Notes: generated by a model not told the origin, from the sequence alone. A DNA stretch of 64,000 nucleotides from Rhabdophis nuchalis (GCA_039707465.1 CM077643.1:324699919-324763918); one strand, 5' to 3'. Shown: positions 11,245 to 23,323, counted from the stretch's first letter. Numbers and translations are program-made.

Positions 11245-11335
11245 TGGTATAGGGTTTCCTGCCTATGCAGGGGGCTGGACTAGAAGACCTCCAAGGTCCC
11301 TTCCAACTCTGTTATTTTATTGTATTGTATCAAAA
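11245..11335 (+). mobile_element. CR1 LINE 3' end
   Basis: Has 'gggctggactagaagacctc' and 'aaggtcccttccaactctgt', then short t-rich repeats. Short 5'-truncated copy. Confidence 0.8.
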
Positions 11336-11632
11336 ATTAGGAAGGACAGGATCATATACTAGCCTGTGATCAGAGAACAGCAAATTGCTGTTTTCTAGAT
11401 TTGCTCCTTACTGTGCCAAAGCTTTAGTTCTTATTACCTTTTTATCCTCATTTCCCTTTAAAGAGCTTGAAACAGCAGAAGAGGTTATCAAATGATTTTC
11501 TATCTATAATGGTAATGGATTGACCTTGGGGAGCAGGAGGAAGAACCACAGACTAGGCAATAGTCATCTAAGAGGCAGCTGAGCCCACAGAAGGGATGTA
11601 TGGCAAACATCTCAGAAGGGGCCCTCCCTAGT

Positions 11633-11951
<319 letters not shown>

Positions 11952-12155
11952 TATAAATAACTCAAGGCGATGAACATTTCCAGCACATTTCCTCCTCCTG
12001 TTTCCCACCACCACCATGTGTGGTGAGTGGGCTGAGACAGTGTGACCAGACCAAAGTCACCCAGTTGGCTTTCATGACTAAGGTAGGATTTGAATTCATG
12101 GCCTCCCATTTTCTAGCCTAGTGACTTAACCACTAGACCAAATTGGCTTCTTGGA
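11952..12155 (-). mobile_element. tRNA-derived SINE (Sauria/ACA-like), reverse
   Basis: Read on the minus strand it begins with the tRNA-like head 'ttggtctagtggttaagtca', then 'aaattcaaatcctaccttag' (box B like), 'gggtgactttggtctggtca', and ends 'cgccttgagttatttataaa' with (GAAA)n. It has the same order of motifs as the SINE at 20757. Confidence 0.75.
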
Positions 12156-12229
12156 TTATGGAAACAAGAGGAGTGACAAGGTTCTGTTAGAGTAGCACAA
12201 CCTTACAATAAAGTTAGAGCTAATATTTC

Positions 12230-12830
12230 TTGCCGTGCTGCTTGCTTGAAGTACCTTGCAAGGCTACCTTCTTGCAAGCTGCCACCAAAGGGCTGCCATA
12301 TCGTTTGATCAGAAAAAGCACAACTCTTATTACTGGGGAGACTTTTCCTGTTGACAGTGTGATCAGCCTGACTAATGAGAAAGTCATCCCCATTTTTTTG
12401 CTGATATTAATGACAAGAAACAAACTCTACCAGCCCATCAATCACCTGATAAGCGGTAACTTGATCACCACTGATTGGGTTCCTGGGGCAGCAGAAGCTC
12501 ATGATCAAGTGTGTCTTGTTAGGGAGAGACAGGAGAAGGGCTTTGTGGTTATGGATGTGTGTGAAGACTGCACAGCTATAGATGCATCTGGTTCATCAGC
12601 TTCTGACTCTGAATCTTGCGGTCTGTATGGTCTGAGGACCTGTTTGTTACCCTTGTTCTGCCAGAAAGTAGTCAGATCTGCAGTGACCAAAATAAGAACA
12701 TTGTCAATAATGTCACGTTTTTAAGGTTTCCGATAATCAAATGGACTTGTTGTGTTTTAATAAGTTTAGCTGAAGTTGGTGGTGCTTCTGAACATGTGTC
12801 TGATGGATTAACAAATAATGTCAGATTTTA
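12230..12830 (+). other. Unexplained ORF-bearing intronic segment
   Basis: A 164-codon open frame at 12230-12724 stands out in an AT-rich intron, just upstream of exon 8. The peptide has a hydrophobic middle stretch and a Ser/Asp/Glu-rich tract (SGSSASDSES). I recognise no domain. The frame has no splice or Kozak context that I can defend. It may be part of an unidentified retroelement. Confidence 0.3.
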
Positions 12831-12851
12831 ATACTAAATTGTTATTTCTAG

Positions 12852-12906
12852 GCTTCAAGAAAAAATACAGTCCCTTAACATATCTATGACAGAAAAGGCT
12901 GCTGAA
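12852..12906 (+). CDS. DISC1: DISC1 exon 8 (human numbering)
   Basis: A 55-bp exon between acceptor ttatttctag and donor gtaagt. Its first base completes an Arg codon begun in exon 7; the other 18 codons read LQEKIQSLNISMTEKAAE. The human counterpart is LQERIKSLNLSLKEITTK. It is short and would not be picked up as an ORF; conservation and phase identify it. In human DISC1 the schizophrenia-linked t(1;11) breakpoint lies in the intron after this exon, which fixes the exon numbering used here. The exon continues the helical segment of the central/C-terminal region. It ends in phase 0. Confidence 0.9.
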
Positions 12907-13118
12907 GTAAGTACAATCAAACTGTTATTTTGCCCAATACTAATGAGTGAGTTACAATACACCAGTCTGCCAATCTGCCTTAAGAAGGCCTATCAGATTC
13001 TTATTTTTGAATATCAAATTTGGTGATCTTGAATTTAAATTACTACAACCTGCCTGGCATTGGGCTGCCCTTGAAAATGATTGAGTAAGCTGCAATTGAT
13101 AACAAAATGCAACCATGC

Positions 13119-13412
13119 CAGAGGTGGTATTCAGCAGGTTCTGACCAATTCTGGAGAACCGGTAGTGGAAATTTTGAGTAGTCCGGAGAAGCGGTAAATA
13201 CCATCTCTGAATGGCCACGCCCCCAAGTCCCAGCTGATTGGGAAGGAATGGGGATTTTGCAGTAACCTTCCCCTGCAGTGGGGAAGAAATGTTTACAGTA
13301 TCCTTCCCCTGGAGTGGGGAGGGAATTGAGATTTTACAGTATCCTTCCCCTGCCACACCCACCAAGCCACGCCCACATAACCGGTAGTAAAACTTTTTGA
13401 ATCCCACCACTG
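13119..13412. mobile_element. Non-autonomous hAT element, family C
   Basis: Starts cagaggtggtattcagcagg, ends gaatcccaccactg, and is flanked by aaccatgc and aaccacgc (one mismatch). The inside has 'accggtagt' and 'ccacgcccac' motifs. Other copies: 28824, 30001, 49674, 52697, 57980. Confidence 0.85.
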
Positions 13413-14335
13413 AACCACGCATCTACGCTAATGGGAAAGGTCTAGTACATTATACTTGTCATTGAGTCATTGCAATGGTTGTCAGCCAGATTTCAGCTCC
13501 GGTCTAAGATTCTGGTTTGAACCTGTGAAATCCCACGTTCTTTGGCACTTGGACTTTCTCTCCTTGCTGGTCTCATCTTGATGTGAGACATGCTGCTGAG
13601 GTTCTCCTTCATGAATTGAAAGAGGTGATGATTCAGAAGTACATTTTCTTTGTCACAAGCTCCATGTTAGGAACATATCACTCTGGGATAGAGAGAACCA
13701 CAATCTTGTTCTTCTTTTGAAAGGCCATTTGTTCTATCAAGTCTGTAATTCTGATATTACTCCTTGTCTTATTTTGGGTGGCTGCATTTTAATTTCAAAC
13801 TGATAAACACTGAACCACTTACTTGCAGTTATTTTTAACTACAAAAGCACTTTATACTACTTCCCCGGACCATTTGAATTTAGCTGCCTTCTTGATCAAC
13901 AAAGATATGCACTAATGAGAAATATGGACTCTATTTTAAGAACTATAAGATGTCATAGCTTTGCCCAATATGTCTTGGAGCGAGACACTATTCCAGGAGT
14001 TCCACCATGCCATGGAAGGAAAGAATAGGGTGAAGCTGTTCATTTGATTCAAGTCTTTTATTTACATTGATTTTCAAAAATCAGAGATGCCGTGTGCTTT
14101 GAATTCATGCCTATAGGAGCAGGATTATATGTGTACCTGTAAGAGCCTTCTGAAAAGGCTTTCTGACTATGTGATTCTAGGAAATTATGCATCTGAATTA
14201 AGGTATTGCTTGGAGCACATCAATGGCTTTTCTGAAGTGCCTTTTTGACTTTGGATCTGAAGCGCAACACATTCCATTCAGTGGATACTGACAGTTACCA
14301 AGATATTTGCAGAAAGTTCAGACATTTGCAGTGAT

Positions 14336-14521
<186 letters not shown>

Positions 14522-14815
14522 GATTTATAAACCGCCCTATCTCCCCAAAGGGACTCAGGGCGGTGCACAGGAGACAATAAAACAATATTCAATAAATACA
14601 GTACAAAATAATTAAAATGAATTAAATATACAAGCCTGTGCTAAAATAAATTTAAAACCATACTAAAAACCATCTTAAAATTATGCCAGGCCGGCCATCT
14701 GAAACAAGTGAGTTTTTAGTGTCCGGCGGAAGAGGCGCAGGTCCGTGATTGTACGAAGGTCGGGGGGGGCAGGTCGTTCCAGAGGGCGGGGCCTGCCACA
14801 GAGAGTTTGCAGTTT
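14522..14815 (-). mobile_element. L2-type LINE 3' end, reverse
   Basis: On the minus strand the last codons of the reverse transcriptase ORF are readable (ITDLRLFRRTLKTHLFQMAG), followed by a non-coding tail ending 'caccgccctgagtcccttt' and (TAAA)n. 5'-truncated. Confidence 0.8.
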
Positions 14816-15104
14816 TGGCCTTTTGTTTGAAATATGATCCCACAATATCTGCTCCTCTGCTTTCTTTGTGATTATTTTTTTGTTTTGTTTTGCCCATTGC
14901 TGGTAGAAGTGCTGTTTATGTTGGAAAGCTGTACCCACTGTGGGGTAAATGATTTGCAGCAAAGTTGCACGTTTATTTTCTATTCCTCTTGATTGTCGTA
15001 TTGAAATGATACGTCTTGTAACCAAGACAACCGGACATGCCTTTGTATTTCCTTATATTTTTATATGAATGAAATCCATATCAAGGCTGCCTCTCTCCAT
15101 ATAG

Positions 15105-15207
15105 GTATGTACTAATCAGAGGCTCTGCAGTACGTTAAGGAAAAAAGTGAGGCACATTGAAAGTCAACTTCCAGCTCTTCTTGAAACGAAAATGCTTGCT
15201 GCATCAG
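15105..15207 (+). CDS. DISC1: DISC1 exon 9 (human numbering)
   Basis: Acceptor ctccatatag, donor gtaatt; 34 codons plus one base. It opens VCTNQRLCSTLRKKV, against human VCMSEKFCSTLRKKV, and continues IESQLPALLETKMLAASG against IETQLPALLEAKMHAISG. This is the best conserved exon in the window. If the first Val is human residue 597, the eleventh codon (TTA, 15135-15137) is the equivalent of human Leu607, the site of the L607F variant, and is Leu here. The amphipathic helix continues into exon 10. The final G completes a Gly codon with the first two bases of exon 10. Confidence 0.95.
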
Positions 15208-15664
15208 GTAATTATTGATGGAGTAGAAAGATGCCAAAATGTTTCATGACAGAGAATCCTTCACCAGAACTAACATTCTTAAAGAAGTCAGGGACAAATG
15301 CTTTAAGTTACCATCAACTTTTTTTTTTTGTAAATGAAAATAAAGGATGCAAAGATTAAGATGTATCTGATGTAAATTGCACTTCTCTGTGGAACAGGAG
15401 AGTTGGCAGTTTCTCCTTTAGATCATAAATACTACTATTGCAATGAAATATTATTCAACTTCAGAAGATCTGTCTGTTTACCTCTCTCTCCTCTCTCTTT
15501 CTCTTTTATCTCTAGCCTTTACATTTATGGTTTTTAATGTAGTTTTGGAAATCTCACAGTTTCTTTGGCATGCATTTGATTCTACAATGTGTTCATTAAT
15601 TGGTTATACATCATCTTAGATAGGATTCACTGACTTACAAATTTATTAAATACATTTATTAAAT

Positions 15665-16215
15665 AAATAGGTAGGGTTCCCCTCACACATACATATGTGC
15701 TAGTCGTTCCTGACTCTAGGGGGTGCTGTTCATCTCTGTTTTAAAGTTGAAGAGCCAGTGCTGTTGGAAGACGTCTCTGTGGTCATGTGGCCAGCATGAC
15801 TAAATGCCAAAGGTGCACATTTATTTATTTATTTATTTTATTACATTTGTATACTGCCCTTTCTCCCTTGCGGGACTCAGGGCGGTGAACAGACAATAAT
15901 AAAAACCACAATAAAACATCCAATAATTCAATAAATATACTAAAAATTCTAAAACTAAAATAAACAATGGGCCTGCTCTAAAATAACCTATAAAACCCCT
16001 AATTAAACAAATTAAAAACTATGCCAGCAAAAAATGCTGTTACCTTCCCACCAAAGTTGGTTTCTATTTTTCTACTTGCATTTTTACATGTTTTCAAACT
16101 GCTAGGTTGGCAGAAGCTGGGACAAGTAACAAGAGCTCACTCCATTATGCGGCGCTAGGGATTCAAACTGCTGACCTTCTGATTGACAAGCTCAGCGTCT
16201 TGGCCACTGAGATCT
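15665..16215. mobile_element. SINE copy (type 2) interrupted by an L2-type LINE
   Basis: The left part (gttcctgactctagggggtg; gtggtcatgtggccagcatg) stops at about 15825, and the right part resumes at about 16034 (ctgttaccttcccaccaaag; gattcaaactgctgaccttc; gacaagctcagcgtcttggc). An uninterrupted relative lies at 37290-37505. Confidence 0.75.
15826..16033 (-). mobile_element. L2-type LINE 3' tail nested in a SINE, reverse
   Basis: Reads tttattta, 'tatactgccctttctccctt', 'gactcagggcggtgaacaga', then A-rich sequence: the reverse of the L2-type tail found at 58330-59082. It splits the surrounding SINE, so it is younger than that copy. Confidence 0.8.
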
Positions 16216-16884
16216 ATGTATAAATACATATATGCAAAAAATCCTCTTAACTAGACCCTTGTTATGATATCTGTTTAAAGACACAGACATATCCCATTAT
16301 AGCACATCTTAAATCAAAGACACACTGACTGGAATGGGATTGCAAGGTGTCCAAGTCACTTTTCCTCTTAGAAATTCCCTTTGTTAACTGGGAGTTTTTC
16401 CACTAGCCAGGCTTAGAACTTGCTTTTATAGATATGTGTCCTCAGAATGACTGGGATCAAAGAAGTCAAAAGAGGAACAAGGAAGGATACGAGCATTTAT
16501 ATCCTTCCCAAACCAGGGACTCAATCACTGTGCTAGCTTGGGGTTAGGCCTATGCTACTTAATTCTTAACATACCAAGTCTAGTGGAATTTTTTTTTTAA
16601 AAAACCCAATATTTTATCTGTTCCACTAAAATGCAACAGCATTATTTCAGAAAAAAACCTGATTCAGTTGGATTTTAGAAATAATAATAACATAACACCC
16701 CAGACTTAATAATTGTTGTTAAGAAAGACACCCCCCCCCCAAATAAAAGTCTGGATAGTGAACTTTGTAGCACTTGGATGTAGCAGAACAGATGAGAAAG
16801 AATAAGAGAAAAATTACAAACTATAAAAATCTATAAGTAGAAATAGAAGTACAATGACTGTGGCAAAAGAAAGCAAAAATAGTA

Positions 16885-17470
16885 TTAATATTCACTGCCT
16901 GAACTGACTACAAACAACAGCATGACAAAGTAGCAACAATGATGCATTGGAATATCAGCAAGAAATACCATTTGCCTGCAAGCAAGAAGTGGAAGGACCA
17001 CAAAACAGACAAAGTAATAGACAGTGGAGACTCTTAAGTGCTCTGGGACTTTGGAATTCAAGCAGGCAACTAACCCATAACATATTAATAGCTGTTGATA
17101 AGAAAGATAAAAAAGCATGAATAGTGGATGTTGCAATACCTGGAGACAGCAGAATAGAACTGGAGAAAAATCACAAAATACAAAGACCTGAAAACAGAGG
17201 TAAGATGGCTATGGAAACAGGAAGTAAAGACAGTACCAATAGTAATAGACGTCTTGGATACAATCCCCAAAGAATTGGAGCACGACTTGAATACCATTTG
17301 CCCTGAAAAAAATTACTATATATCAATTGCGAAAGATTCAATTGCAAAAGGCAGTTTTCATTGAAGAGCATCTTTCATCAGGAAACCTTTAACACCATCA
17401 AACAACAACATCTTCTGTCCCAGATCCTTGGGAAGAGCTCAGTATGTGGACCAAAAACACCAAATCCAGT
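16885..17470 (+). mobile_element. Non-LTR retrotransposon C-terminal remnant (R4-like?)
   Basis: The + strand reads, with frame breaks, IVDVAIPGDSRIELEKN followed by TVPIVIDVLDTIPKELE, the conserved 'IAIPGD' and 'VPIVIGALG(T/S)IP' end of a non-LTR polymerase ORF. The region is A-rich and degraded. I lean to R4-like but cannot exclude other clades. Part of its end is shared with 19665-19830. Confidence 0.55.
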
Positions 17471-18870
17471 CTTAACTTTATGCTGAGTGTGTGAGACCTA
17501 TCATAATTTGCTAAACTTGCCCCCTGATTCTCAACGAATGAACACAATCATTCTGAGAGCTATCAACATTTCCCCCGCTCAGCTTTTCAGGGAGCCATTT
17601 GCATTTCAAGTGTTGGAAAGGCTTGGATGCTTTCTTAATAAAACCTGACAAATATATGGAGGTGATGAAACCAGAAAGTCAAGCAATGAAACCATTACAA
17701 TGTGCCGTTTCAATGAAGTATACATCTGTCAAGAAAAATAAAGAATTGTATTAATTAAATTATATTAACTGTTTCCCAGAAGAATGTTTACTTCGTCTTT
17801 TAAAACAAATAACATTCGAATCCCTTATCATTCAATGTTTTCTATCACTGGGGCAGATTTATGCAGATGTGTTCAGAAAAAGAATCCTCATGTGGTTTTT
17901 AAAAAGTGCCAATTTTTGTTACTGTGATTGAGGTCAGGAGTTCACTGCTGGCACTTTAAGAGAGTGACATGATAATTTCTTGATGAGTTTTTGATATTTC
18001 ACCTCAGAATTGAAGTCACATTTCTTGCTGCCACCAAGTAAAATAATAAGAAAAGCAAACAAGGGCAGATTTGTCTCCAGAGCATATATTAGAGGCAGAA
18101 ATGCTTATAAATTATTAACTGGGATATGGGGCGTATTTCATCAGCGCTTCAAGTCTTGATATTAAGTTTCCTTCTGGGAATTAATAATCATTCAGTAAGC
18201 ATAAAACTTTAATAATGAGGAGAGTATCTTCTCCCTGACCTTTCAAAACAAAATAGAGAAACTTCTAATTACAGAGTTTTGATTTTGAGAATAAGAAAGG
18301 AATAAATGCAGCAGTAGATGGCAACAGATTTTCTTGGTGAAGAAAATAAAGTCCAGCTTAGAAGGGTTGTGCCATGGCTGTCCAAATGTTATTGCAGTGC
18401 AATATCTGGCATCCATGATAAGATACTATGGCAGCTAAGATTTATTGTGTTGCATTTACTGTTATTTCAATGAATGGATTATTTATTATTAAATCATTAT
18501 TAAAAATAAAATTATGCATTGATTTATTAAGATCACCATGACACTCATGTTGGAAGCATCAAGGGGCTTCCAGGTTGAAAGGATTAGCTGGTGTCATCAC
18601 TGTTGTTTGGGGATGCCCAGTTGGGGTCTCCTTTCAGGAGCTGGAGCAAAGCATAGCAGCTCATACCACCTTATGGCAGCACTTGGGTCTTGAATGCAGA
18701 TTTGTTGCTTGTTAAGCCACTCCGAACCATGCGAGACACTGTGCTCCTAATTTATTAAGATTATTTATTATTTTAAATATTGTGTTATCATTGTATTAGA
18801 GGTTAGGGGTGGATTGTCATGGAGACAATGTATCTATGGTTGCTAGGAATCAAAAACAATTTGATGGTAT

Positions 18871-18960
<90 letters not shown>

Positions 18961-18961
18961 A
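18871..18961. repeat. (TATC)n microsatellite
   Basis: About 22 uninterrupted tetranucleotide units; likely polymorphic. Confidence 0.97.
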
Positions 18962-19469
18962 TTAAAAGGACTTATTGCAGTTATTAATCATTACATGCAT
19001 GCATCCTTCTTTCTTCCAGGAACTGAAGGTGGCAAATACCAAAACTCTGCCTGTGCTCCTAAGCACAGTAGTGCTTTAAGATAGCTCAGAGTGAGAGATA
19101 GTAACTTCTTGAATACTCTCAAGTAATTTCCATGGCCAAATAAAGGATTAAACCTGGGTCTCCTTTGTTCCATTCTAATATTTTTACTACAACTGTCTAC
19201 ATTGAGGTCCATCAGCATATTCTCCATATAGAATGGTGAAATGGAGTCTAGGAATATGATCTGCGTCTTTGATCATTTTTGAGATGAAATATAAGTATAT
19301 CGGAATCCTTTAATTGGATAGCGGTATCGCCTGATCCCACTCTCTCTTACCATTAGTTGAGAAGATTCCTGTGCATAGGCTATTTATCAATAAATCATTT
19401 TAATTGGGATCTTCATGTGTGGACCCAGTCTTTCATGTCTGACCTTTTGTCTGGTGGTACTGGGGGGAT

Positions 19470-19471
<2 letters not shown>

Positions 19472-19505
<34 letters not shown>
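19472..19505. repeat. (GA)n microsatellite
   Basis: About 16 ga units after a g-rich stretch. Confidence 0.95.
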
Positions 19506-19509
<4 letters not shown>

Positions 19510-19664
19510 TAATGAAGTGGGAGAGATAAATATAAATGGAGGGAGAATTATGATTTAGACCTTAATTTAGGTTTTGTTATCATGGCATAATCCTTCCTAA
19601 TAGGAAGAGTTTATATTCTGAATTTCCCCAGTTTCGTGAGACAACATGTTAGTATATATTTATA

Positions 19665-19830
19665 ATGTATTTGAATCAAATAATGATGCATTGCAGTTGA
19701 ACAGGTCCTTTCTTTAATACCATCAAACAAGATTATTTGCTGATCCCAGATCTTTGGGAAGGACTTGATAAGTAAATAAAAATGCCCCAATAGGTTAAAC
19801 ATCTAGCTGATTGTTCAACGAACCATAATA
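19665..19830 (+). mobile_element. R4-like LINE 3' fragment
   Basis: Shares 'taccatcaaacaa' and 'cccagatctttgggaagga' with 17390-17440 in the other R4-like piece, in the same orientation, so both come from the 3' end of the same family. Confidence 0.45.
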
Positions 19831-20022
19831 ACAACAGTTTACATTTATATTTTAATTGATTGTCGACCATTTTGAGAAAATGAATACATTAAATAATGCT
19901 CATTGCTCATCTTGTATTTCCTATACAAATGGTTAGCTTTTTAGTTTTTGTAAGAGGCTATTTTAAAAAGTCAAGGTTTTGTATCTTTCCTGTCTTTAAC
20001 TCTTCATAATCTCATTGCACAG

Positions 20023-20211
20023 GAAGCAATTTCTGTACTGCTAAAGATCTTGCAGAAGAAATTCAGTCACTAACGGCTGAAAGAGACCGCCTGAAAGGGC
20101 TGCTCAATGAATGGTCAACTCTGAATGCCAAAAATATCCAAAACCTGGAGAGAGCAAAAGAACGTTACAAGAGACTGAAGGAAGAAATGGAGCAAGAGGA
20201 ATTTGTATTTG
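20023..20211 (+). CDS. DISC1: DISC1 exon 10 (human numbering)
   Basis: Acceptor ctcattgcacag, donor gtgagt; two bases, 62 codons and one base. It begins SNFCTAKDLAEEIQSLTAER, against human NHFCTAKDLTEEIRSLTSER after the shared Ser-Gly. It then runs through a strongly charged helix (LERAKERYKRLKEEMEQEE) that aligns with the human KLGSVKEDYNRLRREVEHQE region. The content is typical of a long coiled coil. It ends in phase 1, ready for exon 11, which in human DISC1 carries residue 704 and part of the NDEL1-binding region. No exon 11 was found downstream within the window. Confidence 0.95.
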
Positions 20212-20756
20212 GTGAGTAGAGCAATTTGCCAGATGTTGGGATGACAGAGATCTGCTATTTTTATGCAGGATGACATCCAGTGTTCTGCTTCATTTGGCAA
20301 ACAATAATGTACTTTATATGATGTTTTAAACAAAGATGGCCAATTCTTTCAGGAGATTTGATGTATACCACATATTAAGGGCTGTCAGCTTCTGTCCTTG
20401 TCATTGATGAGTGATGCTTTTTGTTGTTGCTTGCTTTGGATATAGGGTGGGTTTTTTTTGTTTTAGACACAACAATAAAAAGTCATACAGACTAAAAACA
20501 AAAAAAGGAAAGAAAAAAGATTGCAAGAAAGCAAATAAGCAAAAAAAACAAAAAACAACAACCCACCCTCCCCAGAAAGGATCTTTCCACCAACATGTAT
20601 ACATAATTTCATAATCTCTTTATCTCCTCTTTATTAAAAAGTATAAAACTCATCATCTAATAACCCATTCTTTAACAATAGAGAAATCAAATAAGCAAAG
20701 CCTTCTCCAATCCGATTATCAGCAAAAGTCTAAACAGAGCTCTAAAAGAAGGTCAC

Positions 20757-20998
20757 TTTGGTCTAGTGGTTAAGGCACCAGGTAGAAAACGAGAACGTGA
20801 GTTCAGGTTCTGCCTTAAGCCATGAAAGCCAATCTTGGGCCAATCACACTCTCTCTCAGCCCAACACACTTCACAGAGTTGTTTTTGTCTGGAAAATAGG
20901 AGAAGGAAGGCCTATTGGATATGTTCTCTGCCTTGGGTTATTTGTAAAAGTAATAAAGGCAGGAAATAAACAAACAAACAAATAAAATAAAATTTTAT
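20757..20998 (+). mobile_element. Sauria-like tRNA SINE
   Basis: tRNA-like head with box A 'tggtctagtggttaaggc' and a box B-like 'agttcaggttctgcc', then 'tctctcagcccaacacactt', 'ggagaaggaaggcctattgg' and 'ctgccttgggttatttgtaa', ending in (AAAC)n/(AAAT)n. This order is that of the Sauria SINE family of squamates, whose tail derives from BovB. Confidence 0.8.
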
Positions 20999-21039
20999 TT
21001 GTAACACAAGTATATACTTATTCCCCTGTCTCAGCTGAT

Positions 21040-21205
21040 CAGGATAACAACCAGTAGTCTAGTGGCAATTACAACTGCCTCACATATAATACTTCCCTGG
21101 TTCGAATCCCAGTAAGGGTATGGCTAGCTGATGAGAGCTAAATAGCTCAAAATAGATCTATCCTACTCTCCCTTGTTTATTTATTGATCAGCTCAAAAAA
21201 AACCC
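21040..21205 (+). mobile_element. tRNA-derived SINE, type 3 (head)
   Basis: Head with 'agtctagtggcaatta', box B 'ggttcgaatcccagtaaggg', body 'gctagctgatgagagctaaa' and 'atagatctatcctactctcc', then tttatttattgatcagctc. Several more copies follow in both orientations. Confidence 0.7.
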
Positions 21206-21261
21206 TAACATCTCTCTCTCTTTCTCTCCCTCCCTCCCTCCCCCCCCTCTCTCTATATATA
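21206..21261. repeat. (CT)n/(CCCT)n/(TA)n low-complexity tract
   Basis: Pyrimidine-rich tract ending in tatatata between two oppositely oriented SINE type 3 copies. Confidence 0.9.
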
Positions 21262-21575
21262 TAGGTAATTTTTTTCACAACATCCAGTTAGGGCCCCATT
21301 AAGAGAGGAGACATACTGTTTCCTTTTCTGCCTTTCGGCTCATCACCAGAGACCATATAGACAGAAAGCCATGAATTCCGTTGTGTGATTTTTTAAATAT
21401 GTGTGTTAGTTTTATGAGCTGATCAATAAATAAATCAGAGAGACTAGTATAGATCTATTTCGAGCTTATTAGCTCTCATCAGCTGGCCATACCCTTTACT
21501 GGGACTCGAACCGGGGCTGTATTGCATATCAGACAGGAGCCTAGCAATTCAGCCAAGCCGGCTGTCCCTTATTGC
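21262..21575 (-). mobile_element. tRNA-derived SINE, type 3, near full length, reverse
   Basis: On the minus strand: tRNA-like head (box B 'ggttcgagtcccagtaaagg'), 'ggccagctgatgagagctaa', 'cataaaactaacacacatat', 'ggtctctggtgatgagccga' and 'aggcagaaaaggaaacagta', ending 'tgttgtgaaaaaaattacc' plus TA repeats. It defines the family at about 310 bp. Confidence 0.75.
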
Positions 21576-21599
21576 ATCAGCTGAGGCAGGGGTATTTAG

Positions 21600-21995
<396 letters not shown>

Positions 21996-22262
21996 CAAGC
22001 CTTGATATGCCAAGAGTGCCGGTTCAAACCCCAGTAGAAGGAGTATGGCCAGCTGAAGAAGACTAATAAGCCTGAAATGGATCCATCCTGGTCTCTTATT
22101 TATTAATCAGCCCTTAAAATCCTAACACATATCTAAAAAAATTCAACAGTAATCTCATGGCTCTCTGCCAAAGATGGTCTCTGGGATGAGCCGAATAGGC
22201 AGAGAAGGATGAAGTTTGTCTCCTCCCTTAAAGGGGCCTCATAACAGGAGTTGTAAAATATT
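21996..22262 (+). mobile_element. tRNA-derived SINE, type 3, forward
   Basis: Box B-like 'ggttcaaaccccagtagaag', 'tggccagctgaagaagacta', 'aatcctaacacatatctaaa', 'ggtctctgggatgagccgaa' and 'cctcataacaggagttgtaa', followed by TA/TAGA repeats. Confidence 0.7.
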
Positions 22263-22361
<99 letters not shown>

Positions 22362-22390
22362 GATAGATAGAGAGAGAGAGAAAGAGAGAG
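22263..22390. repeat. (TA)n/(TAGA)n/(GA)n microsatellite
   Basis: Compound tract at the 3' end of the preceding SINE, about 18 taga units in the middle. Confidence 0.96.
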
Positions 22391-22496
22391 AGTATATATA
22401 TAGATATAAAGCTAAACATTTCACATGTCAATTCTTAGCATAAGCCAAACCCCATTTAAAAGTCATAGAGTGGTCTCAATATTCTAGTGTAAAAAA

Positions 22497-22588
22497 CCAA
22501 CTAAACTAAACTAAACTAAACTAGACTAGACTAGACTAGACTAGACTAGACTAGACTAAACTAAACTAAACTAAACTAAACTAAACTT
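22497..22588. repeat. (CTAAA)n/(CTAGA)n pentanucleotide array
   Basis: About 18 pentamers; ctaga units form the middle, with ctaaa units on both sides, suggesting a single-base variant that expanded within the array. Confidence 0.95.
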
Positions 22589-23045
22589 TAACATAACAAA
22601 GAGAGACCATTTGTTCTTTAAAAAGACAAGTTCTAATATACAACATTTTTAAATTCCAAATGCCAATTCCAAAGAAAATCACCCCAAATAGCAGCATTCA
22701 AGTAAATATCCCATATTTCAGCTTTAAACTATAAACAAATCCACATTTTGCAAATATAAAATAATCCCAGTATCCTAATATAAACAAAAAAATTGCCATA
22801 ACAAAGAGAGAGAATAAGTTCACAAAACTTCTTTACTTTAAGTAAAAAGGCAGATATAGAGTCAGCTTAAATGTTATAAAATTAGGATTCATAAAGTAAA
22901 TGGAGGAGAAAATTCTTAAACACCATATTGCATGTAATCAAATATTGTATGCTACATTTTTCCAGTCAAGATAGCAGCAAATCCAAATAGTGAATTGTGT
23001 ATTTTGGTATTTTTGTGAGACTGTGGACTGGTGTATAGTCTAGAG

Positions 23046-23181
23046 CAGGGGTTCCCAAACTTGGCAACTTTAAGACTTGTGGACTTCAACTCCCAGAATT
23101 CTCCAGCCAGCTATAGCTGGCTGGAGAATTTTGGGAGTTGAAGTCCACAAGTCTTAAAGTTGCCAGGTTTGGGAACCCCTG
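23046..23181. mobile_element. Foldback hAT-like element
   Basis: Ends caggggttcccaaacttgg and ccaggtttgggaacccctg; long inverted arms meet at ctatagctggctgg. Perfect 8-bp duplication gtctagag at 23038-23045 and 23182-23189. Confidence 0.9.
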
Positions 23182-23189
23182 GTCTAGAG

Positions 23190-23323
23190 CACGGGTATCA
23201 AAGTCACAGCATCATGTTGCCGTCATGTGTCGCTTCGCTACATTTTTCCCATTCACAGAGCTGGGGTGGGCATGGCCTGCACATGACACATCCATCATGT
23301 GGGCCACTAGTTTGACACCCCTG
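23190..23323. mobile_element. Short hAT element, family E
   Basis: Starts cacgggtatcaaagtca and ends tagtttgacacccctg, the same termini as the copy at 61026. The left flank is the gtctagag shared with the foldback element; the right flank is gtctggat. Confidence 0.75.

Larger units (their letters stand above)
15208..20022 (+). other. DISC1 intron 9
   Basis: Contains a SINE split by an L2-type insertion, an R4-like LINE remnant in two pieces, (TATC)n and (GA)n. No repeat or gene was recognised in 15220-15660, 16220-16880, 17480-18870 or 18970-19470. Confidence 0.7.

Noticed and set aside
20757..20830. tRNA-like box A and B, considered as a tRNA gene
   Set aside because: No cloverleaf with acceptor pairing; the sequence continues as a SINE body and tail.
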